Below are positions 51,075-60,553 of a stretch of 64,000 nt of DNA, piece after piece. The stretch lies in NCBI RefSeq assembly GCF_902499125.1, contig NZ_CABVPX010000039.1:1-64000 (forward strand). The letters run 5' to 3'. Numbering within the stretch: position 1 is the first letter of the stretch; each line of letters opens with the position of its first letter. Origin of the DNA: Burkholderia arboris. GTDB lineage: Bacteria > Pseudomonadota > Gammaproteobacteria > Burkholderiales > Burkholderiaceae. Position numbers and translations under genes: made by a program. The notes beneath the pieces were generated by a model. That model had not been told where the DNA came from. It made no database searches and worked only from the letters and a program-made list of their open reading frames with translations.

Positions 51075-53384
51075 ATGGCAAAAGCTCCTTATTCCGCCCA
51101 GGCACAGGCGTTGCCGCACCGGATGTCGAAGCTCCTTACGGAGATCCGCTGGATTCTCCAGGTTGCGCTCTGTGCGTTTCTGGTGATGGCCCTGCTGAGC
51201 TACAGCCGGCGCGATCCGAGCTGGACGCACGCCGCCCAGGTCGATCACATCTCGAACTGGGCCGGCCGCGTCGGCGCGTGGACGGCCGACATCATCCTGC
51301 TGCTGTTCGGCCTGTCGGCCTACTGGCTGATCGTGCCGCTCGGGCGGCGCATCGCCGCGAACTACCGTCGCATCACGCGCCACGAGGCGATTCCCGACGA
51401 ACCCGAGCGGCCGATCGGCTGGCTCACCGAAATCTTTGCGTTCGTGCTGGTCGTGCTCGCGTGCGACGGCATCGAGGCGCTGCGCATGTGGTCGCTGAAG
51501 GTGCAGTTGCCGCGCGCGCCGGGCGGCGTCGTCGGCGAGGCCGTCGCGGGCGCGATGTCGCATGCGTTCGGCTTCACGGGCGGCACGCTGCTGCTGCTGA
51601 TCGCGCTCGCGATCGGCCTGTCGCTGTATTTCCGCTTCTCGTGGCTGTCGGTCGCCGAGCGCGTCGGCGGCGCGATCCTGTCCGCCGTCAACGTCGCGAA
51701 GCTGCGCCGCGAGGCCGAGCGCGACCGCAAGCTCGGCGAGGCCGCGGCCGTGCGCCGCGAAGGCAAGGTCGAAGAGGAGCGCGTGCGCATCGAGGATCAC
51801 GAGCCGGTGACGATCGTGCCGCCGGTCGTCACGCCGGCGAAATCCGAGCGCGTCGAGCGCGAGCGCCAGGTGCCGCTGTTCACCGACCTGCCGGGCGATT
51901 CGACGCTGCCGCCGGTGTCGCTGCTCGACCCCGCGCCGAAGACGCAGGAAGCGATTTCCGCCGATACGCTCGAATTCACGTCGCGCCTGATCGAGAAGAA
52001 GCTGAAGGACTTCGGCGTCGAGGCGAGCGTCGTCGCCGCGTATCCGGGCCCGGTCGTCACGCGCTACGAGATCGAGCCGGCTACCGGCGTGAAGGGCAGC
52101 CAGATCGTCAACCTCGCGAAGGATCTCGCGCGCTCGCTGTCGCTCGTGTCGATCCGCGTCGTCGAGACGATCCCCGGCAAGAACTACATGGCGCTCGAGC
52201 TGCCGAACCAGCGCCGCCAGACCGTGCACCTGTCCGAGATCATCGGTTCCGAGGTGTACGCGGCCGCGTCGTCGGCGCTGACGCTGAGCCTCGGCAAGGA
52301 CATCGGCGGCAAGCCGGTGTGCGCGGATCTCGCGAAGATGCCGCACCTGCTGGTGGCCGGCACGACCGGTTCGGGCAAGTCGGTCGGGATCAACGCGATG
52401 ATCCTGTCGCTGCTGTACAAGGCCACCGCCGAACAGGTGCGCCTGATCCTGATCGATCCGAAGATGCTCGAAATGAGCGTCTACGAAGGCATTCCGCACC
52501 TGCTGTGCCCGGTCGTCACCGACATGCGCCAGGCCGGCCATGCGCTGAACTGGACGGTCGCGGAGATGGAGCGCCGCTACAAGCTGATGAGCAAGCTCGG
52601 CGTGCGTAACCTCGCCGGCTACAACAACAAGATCGACGACGCGGCGAAGCGCGAGGAGAAGATCCCGAATCCGTTCAGCCTGACGCCCGAGGATCCGGAG
52701 CCGCTCGGCCGCCTGCCGAACATCGTCGTCGTGATCGACGAGCTGGCCGACCTGATGATGGTCGTCGGCAAGAAGGTCGAGGAACTGATCGCGCGGATCG
52801 CGCAGAAGGCGCGCGCGGCCGGCATCCACCTGATCCTCGCGACGCAGCGTCCGTCCGTCGACGTGATCACGGGCCTGATCAAGGCGAACGTGCCGACGCG
52901 GATCGCGTTCCAGGTGTCGTCGAAGATCGACTCGCGCACGATTCTCGACCAGATGGGCGCCGAATCGCTGCTCGGGATGGGCGACATGCTGTATCTGGCG
53001 CCCGGCACCGGGCTGCCGGTGCGCGTGCACGGCGCGTTCGTCGCCGACGACGAAGTGCATCGCGTCGTCGAGAAGCTCAAGGAGCACGGCGAACCGAACT
53101 ACGTCGAGGGCCTGCTCGAAGGCGGCACCGCCGACGGCGACGAGGGCTCGGCCGGCGCGGGAACCGGTGAAGGCGGCGACGAGTCTGATCCGCTGTACGA
53201 CCAGGCGGTCGAGATCGTCATCAAGAACCGCCGCGCGTCGATCTCGCTCGTGCAGCGTCATCTGCGGATCGGCTACAACCGCGCGGCGCGGCTGCTCGAG
53301 CAGATGGAACAGTCGGGGCTCGTGTCGGCGATGTCGTCGAGCGGCAACCGCGAAATTCTTGTGCCGGCGCGCGACGCGGAATGA
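51075..53384 (+). CDS. ftsK: DNA translocase FtsK
   Basis: FtsK is the septal DNA pump that clears and resolves chromosomes at division. The 769-residue protein has four N-terminal helices (about 26-45, 71-88, 118-132, 165-185) and a short, charged linker of about 110 residues instead of the long Pro/Gln-rich linker of E. coli. The motor has Walker A GTTGSGKS (429-436) and Walker B VVVIDELADLM. The C-terminal gamma winged-helix domain (IVIKNRRASISLVQRHLRIGYNRAARLLEQME) reads KOPS orientation sites. The ATG at 51075 starts MAKAPYSAQ. Confidence 0.96.
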   Translation: MAKAPYSAQAQALPHRMSKLLTEIRWILQVALCAFLVMALLSYSRRDPSWTHAAQVDHISNWAGRVGAWTADIILLLFGLSAYWLIVPLGRRIAANYRRITRHEAIPDEPERPIGWLTEIFAFVLVVLACDGIEALRMWSLKVQLPRAPGGVVGEAVAGAMSHAFGFTGGTLLLLIALAIGLSLYFRFSWLSVAERVGGAILSAVNVAKLRREAERDRKLGEAAAVRREGKVEEERVRIEDHEPVTIVPPVVTPAKSERVERERQVPLFTDLPGDSTLPPVSLLDPAPKTQEAISADTLEFTSRLIEKKLKDFGVEASVVAAYPGPVVTRYEIEPATGVKGSQIVNLAKDLARSLSLVSIRVVETIPGKNYMALELPNQRRQTVHLSEIIGSEVYAAASSALTLSLGKDIGGKPVCADLAKMPHLLVAGTTGSGKSVGINAMILSLLYKATAEQVRLILIDPKMLEMSVYEGIPHLLCPVVTDMRQAGHALNWTVAEMERRYKLMSKLGVRNLAGYNNKIDDAAKREEKIPNPFSLTPEDPEPLGRLPNIVVVIDELADLMMVVGKKVEELIARIAQKARAAGIHLILATQRPSVDVITGLIKANVPTRIAFQVSSKIDSRTILDQMGAESLLGMGDMLYLAPGTGLPVRVHGAFVADDEVHRVVEKLKEHGEPNYVEGLLEGGTADGDEGSAGAGTGEGGDESDPLYDQAVEIVIKNRRASISLVQRHLRIGYNRAARLLEQMEQSGLVSAMSSSGNREILVPARDAE

Positions 53385-53430
53385 GTCCGCGGCGCCCGCA
53401 GCGCCGGCCACCCAGGGAGAAAACCGCATC

Positions 53431-54120
53431 ATGCAGCAACTTTCGTTCGCCCCTTCCCTTCGTTCGACGCGGCGCTGGCTCGGCGCGGCGCTCGCCGGCG
53501 CATCGCTGATGCTCGCGGCGACGCACGCGTTCGCGGGCGGTACCGAGCAGCTGAAGGCCTTCGTGTCGCAGGTGCGTTCGGCGAAGGGCGATTTCACGCA
53601 GCAGATCGTCAAGGCGCCGGCCAAGGGCGCGAGCGCCGCGCAGGCCGCACCGAAGCCCACCGACAATTCGAGCGGCACGTTCGTGTTCGCGCGTCCCGGC
53701 AAGTTCATCTGGACGTACCAGAAGCCGTACCAGCAGGTGCTGCAGGCCGACGGCGACAAGCTCTACGTGTACGACCGCGACCTGAACCAGGTCACCGAGC
53801 GCAAGCTGAACGGCGCGCTGGGCGCGAGCCCCGCCGCGATCCTGTTCGGCAGCAACGATCTCGACAAGAACTACACGCTGCGCGATGCCGGCGAGAAGGG
53901 CGGCATCGAGTGGCTCGAGATGTTGCCGAAGGCGCAGGACACGCAGTTCCAGCGGATCGGCATCGGTTTCCGGAACGGCACGCTCGCCGCGATGGAACTG
54001 CACGACGTGTTCGGCAACGTCACGCTGCTGACCTTCACGAACATCCAGACGAACCCGCCGCTGAAGGGCGATACGTTCAAGTTCGTGGTGCCGAAGGGCG
54101 CCGACGTGATCACCGGCTGA
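53431..54120 (+). CDS. lolA: outer-membrane lipoprotein carrier protein LolA
   Basis: LolA shuttles lipoproteins through the periplasm from LolCDE to LolB. The 229-residue protein has a Tat- or Sec-like leader (RSTRRWLGAALAGASLMLAATHAFAG) and the LolA fold with GDFTQQIV, SGTFVFARPGKFIWTYQKPYQQVLQADGDKLYVYDRDLNQVT and PAAILFGSNDL. A low-complexity insertion rich in Ala, Lys and Pro (about residues 57-74) between the first strands is not part of the E. coli protein. It lies 46 bases downstream of ftsK, as in many proteobacteria, and upstream of rarA. Confidence 0.93.
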   Translation: MQQLSFAPSLRSTRRWLGAALAGASLMLAATHAFAGGTEQLKAFVSQVRSAKGDFTQQIVKAPAKGASAAQAAPKPTDNSSGTFVFARPGKFIWTYQKPYQQVLQADGDKLYVYDRDLNQVTERKLNGALGASPAAILFGSNDLDKNYTLRDAGEKGGIEWLEMLPKAQDTQFQRIGIGFRNGTLAAMELHDVFGNVTLLTFTNIQTNPPLKGDTFKFVVPKGADVITG

Positions 54121-54148
54121 CCGGCGCCGCGCGCCGCTCTTGCGCAAC

Positions 54149-54180
54149 GGGCCTGCCGGTGACGGCAGGCCCGTGTTGTT
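54149..54180 (+). terminator. terminator after lolA
   Basis: GGGCCTGCCG (54149-54158) and CGGCAGGCCC (54163-54172) form a perfect 10-bp stem with a 4-base loop followed by the T-rich GTGTTGTTT. Confidence 0.75.
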
Positions 54181-54182
54181 TC

Positions 54183-54217
54183 CGGGCGCGGGCACCGGGC
54201 GCGGGCACCGGGCGCGG
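54183..54217 (+). repeat. 13-base tandem repeat between lolA and rarA
   Basis: CGGGCGCGGGCAC occurs at 54183-54195 and 54196-54208, with a partial third copy at 54209-54217. It is a short GC-rich microsatellite in the leader of rarA. Confidence 0.85.
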
Positions 54218-54296
54218 CAGTGCCGTCGCGCGGCTGTCATAATGTCGGGTCCGGCGGCCGGTTCGGCCGCCATCGTTTGATGTGGAGCGAGGGTTC

Positions 54297-55607
54297 ATGT
54301 CCGACCTGTTTCAAGTCGAGCCGCGCCGCCCGCTCGCCGAGGCGCTGCGGCCGAAGACGCTCGCCGAGGTGATCGGCCAGACGCATTTGCTGGGCGAAGG
54401 CAAGCCGCTGCGGCTCGCGTTCGAGTCGGGCAAGCCGCATTCGATGATCCTGTGGGGGCCGCCCGGCGTCGGCAAGACGACGCTCGCCCGGCTCACCGCG
54501 CTTGCGTTCGACTGCGAGTTCATCGCGCTGTCCGCGGTGCTCGGCGGCGTGAAGGACATCCGCGAGTCGATGGAGCAGGCGAGGGACACGCTGAACCGCA
54601 CCGGCCGCCACACGATCCTGTTCGTCGACGAGATCCACCGCTTCAACAAGGGGCAGCAGGATGCGTTGCTGCCGTTCGTCGAGTCGGGGCTCGTGACCTT
54701 CATCGGCGCGACGACCGAGAATCCGAGCTTCGAGGTCAATTCGGCATTGCTGTCGCGGGCGCAGGTGTACGTGCTGAAGTCGCTGGACGACGACGAGATG
54801 CGCCAGTTGCTGAAGCGCGCGCAGGAAATCGCGCTCGACGGCCTGTCGTTCGACGACAAGGCGATCGATACGCTGGTCGGCTATGCGGACGGCGACGCGC
54901 GCCGCTTCCTGAACCTGCTCGAACAGGCGCAGACGGCGGCGACGTCGGCCGGCACCGCGACGATCGATGCCGAATTCGTCAGCAGCGCGATGACGCTGAA
55001 CGCGCGGCGCTTCGACAAGGGCGGCGACAACTTCTACGACCAGATCTCGGCGCTGCACAAGTCGGTGCGCGGGTCGAGCCCGGACGGCGCGCTGTACTGG
55101 TTCTGCCGGATGATCGACGGCGGCGCCGATCCGAAGTATCTCGCGCGGCGCATCGTGCGGATGGCGTGGGAAGACATCGGCCTCGCCGATCCGCGCGCGC
55201 TGCAGATGGCGAACGACGCGGCCGAAACCTACGAGCGGCTCGGCTCGCCGGAAGGCGAACTCGCGCTCGGGCAGGCGGTGATCTATCTTGCGTGCGCGGC
55301 GAAGAGCAACGCCGGCTACAACGCGTTCAACCAGGCGATGGCGTTCGTGAAGCAGGACAAGTCGCGCGAGGTGCCCGTGCATCTGCGCAACGCGCCGACC
55401 AAGCTGATGAAGGAACTCGGCTACGGCCATGCGTACCGTTACGCGCACGACGAGCCGAACGCGTATGCCGCCGGCGAGACGTACCTGCCGGACGGAATGC
55501 GCGAGCCGCGCTGGTACCAGCCGGTGCCGCGCGGGCTCGAATCGAAGATCGCCGACAAGCTTGCGTGGCTGCGCGAACTCGACCGTGAGGCCGGCAAGAA
55601 GGACTGA
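54297..55607 (+). CDS. rarA: replication-associated recombination protein RarA (MgsA, AAA+ ATPase)
   Basis: RarA acts at stalled replication forks. The 436-residue AAA+ protein has PLAEALRPKTLAEVIGQTHLLG, Walker A GPPGVGKTT, Walker B ILFVDEIHRFNKGQQDALLP, sensor 1 FIGATTENPSFEVNSALLSRAQVY and a C-terminal MgsA domain (HKSVRGSSPDGALYWFCRMIDGGADPKYLARRIVRMA). The ATG at 54297 (MSDLFQ) is chosen because it is followed by the family N-terminus; the in-frame ATG at 54282 adds five residues. Confidence 0.96.
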   Translation: MSDLFQVEPRRPLAEALRPKTLAEVIGQTHLLGEGKPLRLAFESGKPHSMILWGPPGVGKTTLARLTALAFDCEFIALSAVLGGVKDIRESMEQARDTLNRTGRHTILFVDEIHRFNKGQQDALLPFVESGLVTFIGATTENPSFEVNSALLSRAQVYVLKSLDDDEMRQLLKRAQEIALDGLSFDDKAIDTLVGYADGDARRFLNLLEQAQTAATSAGTATIDAEFVSSAMTLNARRFDKGGDNFYDQISALHKSVRGSSPDGALYWFCRMIDGGADPKYLARRIVRMAWEDIGLADPRALQMANDAAETYERLGSPEGELALGQAVIYLACAAKSNAGYNAFNQAMAFVKQDKSREVPVHLRNAPTKLMKELGYGHAYRYAHDEPNAYAAGETYLPDGMREPRWYQPVPRGLESKIADKLAWLRELDREAGKKD

Positions 55608-55652
55608 CGCGGCAACGCGTGGGCCGGTCGGGCCTGCGCGGCGGCCGCTGCG

Positions 55653-55922
55653 TCAGCGCTTGCGGCCCGGCTGCTGTTTCTTCCAGTATTCGAACGGCTC
55701 CTCGTGACATTCGATGTCGAGTTCGGCGACGCGCGCGTGCAGGCGTTCCTGCGCGTCGGCGATCGCGAGGTTGTAGATCGCCGGCGCGATGTCCTCGATG
55801 AAGAAATGCAGCAGTGCGCCGGCCTGGATGTTGCCGATCGGCTCGTCCATGTTTTCTGTGAAATAGCGTTGCAGCGACGCGACTGCGCGATCGCGGACAT
55901 CCTTGTCGAGCTCGATGGCCAT
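55653..55922 (-). CDS. DUF2164 protein
   Basis: The 89-residue protein reads MAIELDKDVRDRAVASLQRYFTENMDEPIGNIQAGALLHFFIEDIAPAIYNLAIADAQERLHARVAELDIECHEEPFEYWKK, the pattern of DUF2164, a small helical family of unknown function. The upstream in-frame extension to 56198 is rejected as it covers the serS leader and is not conserved. It converges with rarA. Confidence 0.85.
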   Translation of the reverse strand: MAIELDKDVRDRAVASLQRYFTENMDEPIGNIQAGALLHFFIEDIAPAIYNLAIADAQERLHARVAELDIECHEEPFEYWKKQQPGRKR

Positions 55923-56172
55923 CGGGTTCCCCGGGGTTGCGGTGATGCGGAGCCGGCGCTTCGCGCGATCCCTTGCCGCCAGCCGGCACCGGCATTTGCG
56001 ATCGGCAACCGTGCGACGCGCCGCGATTCGCCGGCAGCCGACGTTGCGGCCCGGCAAGGCCATACTGCCACGGCCGCCGCCCGTTTGCGGCATTGTCCGT
56101 CCGGCCAATGCCGTGGCGGCCGCGCGGTGCGTTAGAATTCCCGTCTTACACAACGATTTTCCAAGTCCTCCC

Positions 56173-57474
56173 ATGCTCGACATCCAGTTGCTGCGCAAAG
56201 ACCTCGACGGCGTCGCGAAGCGCCTCGCCGATCGCGGCTACACCCTCGACGTCGCCGCGTTCTCCGCTCTCGAAGCGGAACGCCGCGCGATCCAGACCCA
56301 CACCGAAGAGCTCCAGGCGCGCCGCAACAGCCTGTCGAAGCAGATCGGCGCGATGAAGGGGAAGGGCGAGGACACGTCGGCCGTGATGGCCGAGGTCGGC
56401 GGGATCGGCGACGACATGAAGGCGTCGGAAGCCAAGCTCGGCGACATCCAGGCGCGTCTGTCCGACCTGATGCTGGGCATGCCGAACGTCGCGCACGAAA
56501 GCGTGCCGGTCGGCAAGGACGAAGCCGACAACGTCGAGGCACGCCGCTGGGGCACGCCGCGCCAGTTCGACTTCGAGGTGAAGGATCACGTCGATGTCGG
56601 CACGCCGCTCGGCCTCGATTTCGAGACGGGCGCGAAGCTCGCCGGTGCGCGTTTCACGATGCTGCGCGGCCCGATCGCGCGCCTGCACCGCGCACTCGCG
56701 CAGTTCATGATCGACACGCACACGCAGCAGCACGGCTACACCGAGACGTACACGCCGTACATCGTGAATCCGGAGATCCTCTACGGTACGGGCCAACTGC
56801 CGAAGTTCGCGGACGACATGTTCCGCGTCGAGAAGGGCGGTGCGGAGAACACGGTCACGCAGTACCTGATTTCCACGTCCGAGATCTCGCTGACGAACAC
56901 CGTGCGCGAGTCGATCGTCGACGCAGCCGCGCTGCCGATCAAGCTGACCGCGCATTCCCCGTGCTTCCGCTCGGAAGCCGGTTCGTACGGCCGCGACACG
57001 CGCGGGATGATCCGCCAGCATCAGTTCGACAAGGTCGAGATGGTGCAGGTCGTCGCGCCGGAAGCATCGTATGCGGCCCTCGACGAGATGGTCGGCCACG
57101 CGGAAGCGATTCTGCAGAAGCTCGGCCTGCCGTACCGCGTGATCACGCTGTGTACCGGCGACATGGGTTTCTCGGCCGCGAAGACGTTCGATCTCGAAGT
57201 GTGGCTGCCCGCGCAGAACACCTATCGCGAGATCTCGAGCTGCTCGAACACCGAGGCGTTCCAGGCGCGCCGGATGCAGGCGCGTTTTCGCAATGCGCAG
57301 GGCAAGCCGGAGCTCGTGCATACGCTGAACGGTTCGGGCCTTGCAGTTGGCCGCACGCTCGTCGCGGTGCTGGAGAACTACCAGAACGCCGACGGTTCGG
57401 TCACGGTGCCGGAAGCACTGCGTCCGTACATGGGTGGCATGGAGCGCATCGACGCGCCGGCACAGGCGTCGTAA
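56173..57474 (+). CDS. serS: seryl-tRNA synthetase
   Basis: SerS charges tRNA-Ser (and tRNA-Sec). The 433-residue protein has the N-terminal coiled-coil arm (residues about 30-100) that grips the long variable arm of tRNA-Ser, then class II motif 1, motif 2 (FRSEAGSYGRDTRGMIRQHQFDKVEMV) and motif 3 (NGSGLAVGRTLVAVLENYQ). The ATG at 56173 gives the normal MLDIQLLRKDLDGVAKRL. Its substrate tRNA-Ser(CGA) is encoded just downstream at 57592. Confidence 0.97.
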   Translation: MLDIQLLRKDLDGVAKRLADRGYTLDVAAFSALEAERRAIQTHTEELQARRNSLSKQIGAMKGKGEDTSAVMAEVGGIGDDMKASEAKLGDIQARLSDLMLGMPNVAHESVPVGKDEADNVEARRWGTPRQFDFEVKDHVDVGTPLGLDFETGAKLAGARFTMLRGPIARLHRALAQFMIDTHTQQHGYTETYTPYIVNPEILYGTGQLPKFADDMFRVEKGGAENTVTQYLISTSEISLTNTVRESIVDAAALPIKLTAHSPCFRSEAGSYGRDTRGMIRQHQFDKVEMVQVVAPEASYAALDEMVGHAEAILQKLGLPYRVITLCTGDMGFSAAKTFDLEVWLPAQNTYREISSCSNTEAFQARRMQARFRNAQGKPELVHTLNGSGLAVGRTLVAVLENYQNADGSVTVPEALRPYMGGMERIDAPAQAS

Positions 57475-57517
57475 CGCAGGCCTTCGAAGCCCTCGTAAAA
57501 TAATTTGCACAAAGGGC

Positions 57518-57547
57518 TTGTCATCCTCGAAGAGATCGTCTTATAAT
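57518..57547 (+). promoter_or_regulatory. promoter of tRNA-Ser
   Basis: TTGTCA (57518-57523) and TATAAT (57542-57547) with an 18-base spacer place the start about 37 bases upstream of the mature tRNA. Confidence 0.65.
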
Positions 57548-57591
57548 CTTTTCTTTCGCGGAAACGACCAACCGCGAAATGCAGTAAGGAA

Positions 57592-57682
<91 letters not shown>

Positions 57683-57692
57683 AAATACGAAG

Positions 57693-57725
57693 CCCCGTGA
57701 TCTGAAAGGATCACGGGGTTTTTCG
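57693..57725 (+). terminator. terminator after tRNA-Ser
   Basis: CCCCGTGATC and GATCACGGGG form a 10-bp stem with a short loop and a T run follows, about 10 bases past the tRNA. Confidence 0.92.
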
Positions 57726-57880
57726 TTTTTGGGTCTGCAGTGCGACTGCATCGTTGGCGATGCCTTGGCAGCACGCCGGCTACCGGCGTACCGTATCGTG
57801 CTGATACGATGGCGACCAACTGCGCGCACGATGCGTGCCGCATCTTCGATGCAGTCTCGCTGCGTGACGCACCTCACTCC

Positions 57881-58825
57881 ATGACGAACCGACTGTCGAA
57901 AGTCCTGACGGCCATTGCACTGCTGACTGCCGTCATTGCAGTCGTGGACATCCGCGGCGCGCACCGCGCAGGCATTGCGCTGGTGGTCGGCAATGCGGTG
58001 TCCGTTGCAGGGCTGGCAGCAGGTGCCGCCACCGTCGTGCTGATCGCGTTGTCGCACAAGAGGCGCTATCGCGAGCACGCACGCGCAGGGTGGCTGCGCG
58101 AATCGGTGCTGGCGCTGCTGTGCATCGTGGCGATTGCCGCCTTCAGCCAGGCCATCGTCGTGCTCGACTACCTGTGTGTCGCACTCGCGCCGCCGTCGAT
58201 CGAAGCCGGTCTCGTCCGGTTCGACGCATTGCTCGGTTTCCACTGGCTCGACTTTTATCGCTGGGTGAATGCGCATGCGGAACTGCACCGCGTGCTCGAG
58301 TTCGCGTACCGCAGCAGCATCGTGCAACTGATCGCCGTCCCGTTCATTCTCGCCACCACGCGGCGGCATGACGACCTCGCCGAATTCATCGCGCTGTTCG
58401 CCGTCGCGCTGCTGATCGTTGTCCTGATCTCGACGCCGTTCCCGGCACAAAGCGCATTTGTCCATTTCGGCGTCACCGAACCGGGCACGGTGTCGACCGT
58501 GTCTCACTACGACCTGCTGCGTAACGGACAGCTTCGGCAATTCAACCTGTCCGAATCGCAGGGGCTCGTGTCGTTGCCGTCATTTCACGCGATGCTCGCG
58601 CTGTTGCTCGCCTACGCGGTGCGGCATGTGCGTTATGTGTTTCCCGCGGCGGCCGTCCTGAACGCGACGATGCTCGCGGCGACCCCGACACAGGGCGGCC
58701 ATTACCTGGCCGACGTGATTGCCGGGATCGTATTCGGCGGGGTGTCGATCGCCGTCGTGCGCCGCTGGACGGCGGGCTCACGCACCGCCGCGGCAGCCGG
58801 GCCGCGCGCAACGCATCCGACCTGA
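57881..58825 (+). CDS. PAP2-superfamily membrane phosphatase
   Basis: The 314-residue protein has several hydrophobic helices and the PAP2 phosphatase motifs SLPSFHAMLALLLAY (with His acting in the PSxxH box) and PTQGGHYLADVIAGI (with the second catalytic His). A SKVLTAIALLTAVIAVV segment near the start may be a signal anchor. Such enzymes remove phosphates from lipids such as undecaprenyl pyrophosphate or phosphatidic acid. The ATG at 57881 is tentative; another in-frame ATG is at 57809 and neither has a good ribosome-binding site. Confidence 0.75.
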   Translation: MTNRLSKVLTAIALLTAVIAVVDIRGAHRAGIALVVGNAVSVAGLAAGAATVVLIALSHKRRYREHARAGWLRESVLALLCIVAIAAFSQAIVVLDYLCVALAPPSIEAGLVRFDALLGFHWLDFYRWVNAHAELHRVLEFAYRSSIVQLIAVPFILATTRRHDDLAEFIALFAVALLIVVLISTPFPAQSAFVHFGVTEPGTVSTVSHYDLLRNGQLRQFNLSESQGLVSLPSFHAMLALLLAYAVRHVRYVFPAAAVLNATMLAATPTQGGHYLADVIAGIVFGGVSIAVVRRWTAGSRTAAAAGPRATHPT

Positions 58826-58867
58826 GCAGCCCGTGCCGCGCCCCGGGCTGTACCGCTTTCCTCAGTT

Positions 58868-58894
58868 TTAAGCCTTCGATCCCGGCGCCGTTAA
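58868..58894 (+). promoter_or_regulatory. sigma-28 (FliA)-like promoter of the chemoreceptor gene
   Basis: TTAA (58868-58871), a 15-base spacer and GCCGTTAA (58887-58894) match the sigma-28 pattern TAAA-N15-GCCGATAA with two mismatches, 60 bases before the chemoreceptor start. It suggests control with the flagellar late genes. Confidence 0.6.
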
Positions 58895-58954
58895 CACGGT
58901 GCGGCGGCCGGCATCCAAGCCGGGCCGCATCGTTCTCCGTCGATTCAAGGTCCC

Positions 58955-60490
58955 ATGAAGCTGAGCTACAAGATTCCCCTCGCATTCGCCGTCGCGCTGT
59001 TGCTGATGTTCTGTGGCGCGCTGTACGGTATTCACATCCTCAACCGGTCGATCGATACGTTCGCCGAAGACGTGCAGGCGAACGTCGGCGACGAACGGCT
59101 TGTGTCGGCCACGCTCGTGCAGTTCAAGCTGCAGGTGCAGGAATGGAAGGACACGCTGTTGCGCGGCAAGCAGCCCGACAATCTCGACCGGTACTGGCAG
59201 GCGTTCCAGACGCGCGAACGTGCGGTCGATTCGCTCGGCGCGCAGCTCGTCCGCCAGTTGCCGCCCGGCAACAGTCGCGCGCTCGTCGAGCAGTTCATGC
59301 GCGCGCATACGGCGATGGGCGATGGCTACCGGCGCGGCTTCGACGCGTTCAAGGCCGCCGGTTTCGAGTCGTCGGCCGGCGATGCCGCCGTGGCGGGCGT
59401 CGACCGCGAACCCGCGGCACTGCTGGAGCAAGCGGCAAAGTCGATCGCTGCCGAGAGCGCCGCCGTGTCGGCGCAGGCGAGTCGCGACGCGCGGCACGCG
59501 ACCACCGCGAGCCTCGCGCTGATGCTGGTCGTGCTCGGCGTCGCGATGGCCGGCGCGTTCCTGTTCAGCCGTGCGATCCTGCGTCCGCTCGACCGTGCGG
59601 TGGCGTGCGCGCAGGCTGTCGCCGAAGGCGACCTGACGCGCGACGTCGACGCAACCGGCCGCGACGAGATCGCCGACCTGCTGCGCGCGCTGCAGACGAT
59701 GCAGGCGAGCCTGTCCGGTGTCGTGCTCGAGGTGCGTACGCATGCCGAAGCCGTCGCCACCGCGAGCGCGCAGATCGCGTCGGGCAATCACGATCTGTCG
59801 GCGCGTACCGAGTCGCAGGCCGCGTCGCTCGAGGAGACGGCCGCCAGCATGACCCAGTTGACCGGCATCGTGCGCCAGTCGGCCGAGCACGCCCAGCATG
59901 CGGCGCAGCTGGCGCGCGACGCGTCGCATATCGCGTCGGCCGGCGGCGGCGTCATGACGGACGCGGTCCACACGATGAACGGCATCGCCGACAGCGCGGC
60001 GAAGGTCGGCGAAATCATCACGGTGATCGACGGTATCGCCTTCCAGACCAACATCCTCGCGTTGAACGCGGCGGTGGAGGCGGCGCGCGCGGGCGAGCAG
60101 GGGCGCGGCTTCGCGGTCGTCGCGGCGGAAGTGCGCACGCTTGCACAGCGCAGCGCGTCGGCCGCGAAGGAGATCAAGGGGCTCATCGAGCAATCGACGC
60201 AGCGGGTCGACGAGGGCGCCGTGCTGATCGGCCGCGCGGGCGAATCGATTCACGAGATCGTGGGCGCGGTGCAGCGCGTGACGACGATCGTCGGCGAGAT
60301 CTCGTCTGCGTCGCAGGAACAGAGCGGCGGCATTCAGCAGGTGAATGTCGCGGTCACGCAGATGGACGAGGCGACGCAGCGCAACGCGGCGCTCGTCGAG
60401 CAGGCCACGGCCGCGACGCAGGCACTGGCCGAGCAGGCGAGCGCACTGCGGCACGCGGTGGCCGTGTTCAGGCTGCCGGAGCCCGCGTAA
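58955..60490 (+). CDS. methyl-accepting chemotaxis protein
   Basis: The 511-residue receptor has an N-terminal helix (about 7-28), a periplasmic ligand-binding domain of about 160 residues with four-helix-bundle character, a second helix (187-206), a HAMP domain (SRAILRPLDRAVACAQAVAEGDLT) and the signalling domain with the hairpin tip IDGIAFQTNILALNAAVEAARAGEQGRGFAVVA. Methylation-site regions with Gln/Glu pairs are visible (EETAASMTQL). The C-terminus ends FRLPEPA, so it lacks the NWETF-type CheR/CheB tether. Its ligand is unknown. A GCCGTTAA sigma-28-like box precedes it. Confidence 0.93.
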   Translation: MKLSYKIPLAFAVALLLMFCGALYGIHILNRSIDTFAEDVQANVGDERLVSATLVQFKLQVQEWKDTLLRGKQPDNLDRYWQAFQTRERAVDSLGAQLVRQLPPGNSRALVEQFMRAHTAMGDGYRRGFDAFKAAGFESSAGDAAVAGVDREPAALLEQAAKSIAAESAAVSAQASRDARHATTASLALMLVVLGVAMAGAFLFSRAILRPLDRAVACAQAVAEGDLTRDVDATGRDEIADLLRALQTMQASLSGVVLEVRTHAEAVATASAQIASGNHDLSARTESQAASLEETAASMTQLTGIVRQSAEHAQHAAQLARDASHIASAGGGVMTDAVHTMNGIADSAAKVGEIITVIDGIAFQTNILALNAAVEAARAGEQGRGFAVVAAEVRTLAQRSASAAKEIKGLIEQSTQRVDEGAVLIGRAGESIHEIVGAVQRVTTIVGEISSASQEQSGGIQQVNVAVTQMDEATQRNAALVEQATAATQALAEQASALRHAVAVFRLPEPA

Positions 60491-60553
60491 CGGGACCGCG
60501 GTCGGGCGCCGGCTGAACCGGATGCCGGCGTCTCCCCGGCGCTTGCCCGCCCA

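Noticed and set aside
51063..53759. Minus-strand open frame of 898 codons opposite ftsK
   Set aside because: It is an antisense shadow of ftsK, rich in His, Arg and Asp with no recognisable motif.
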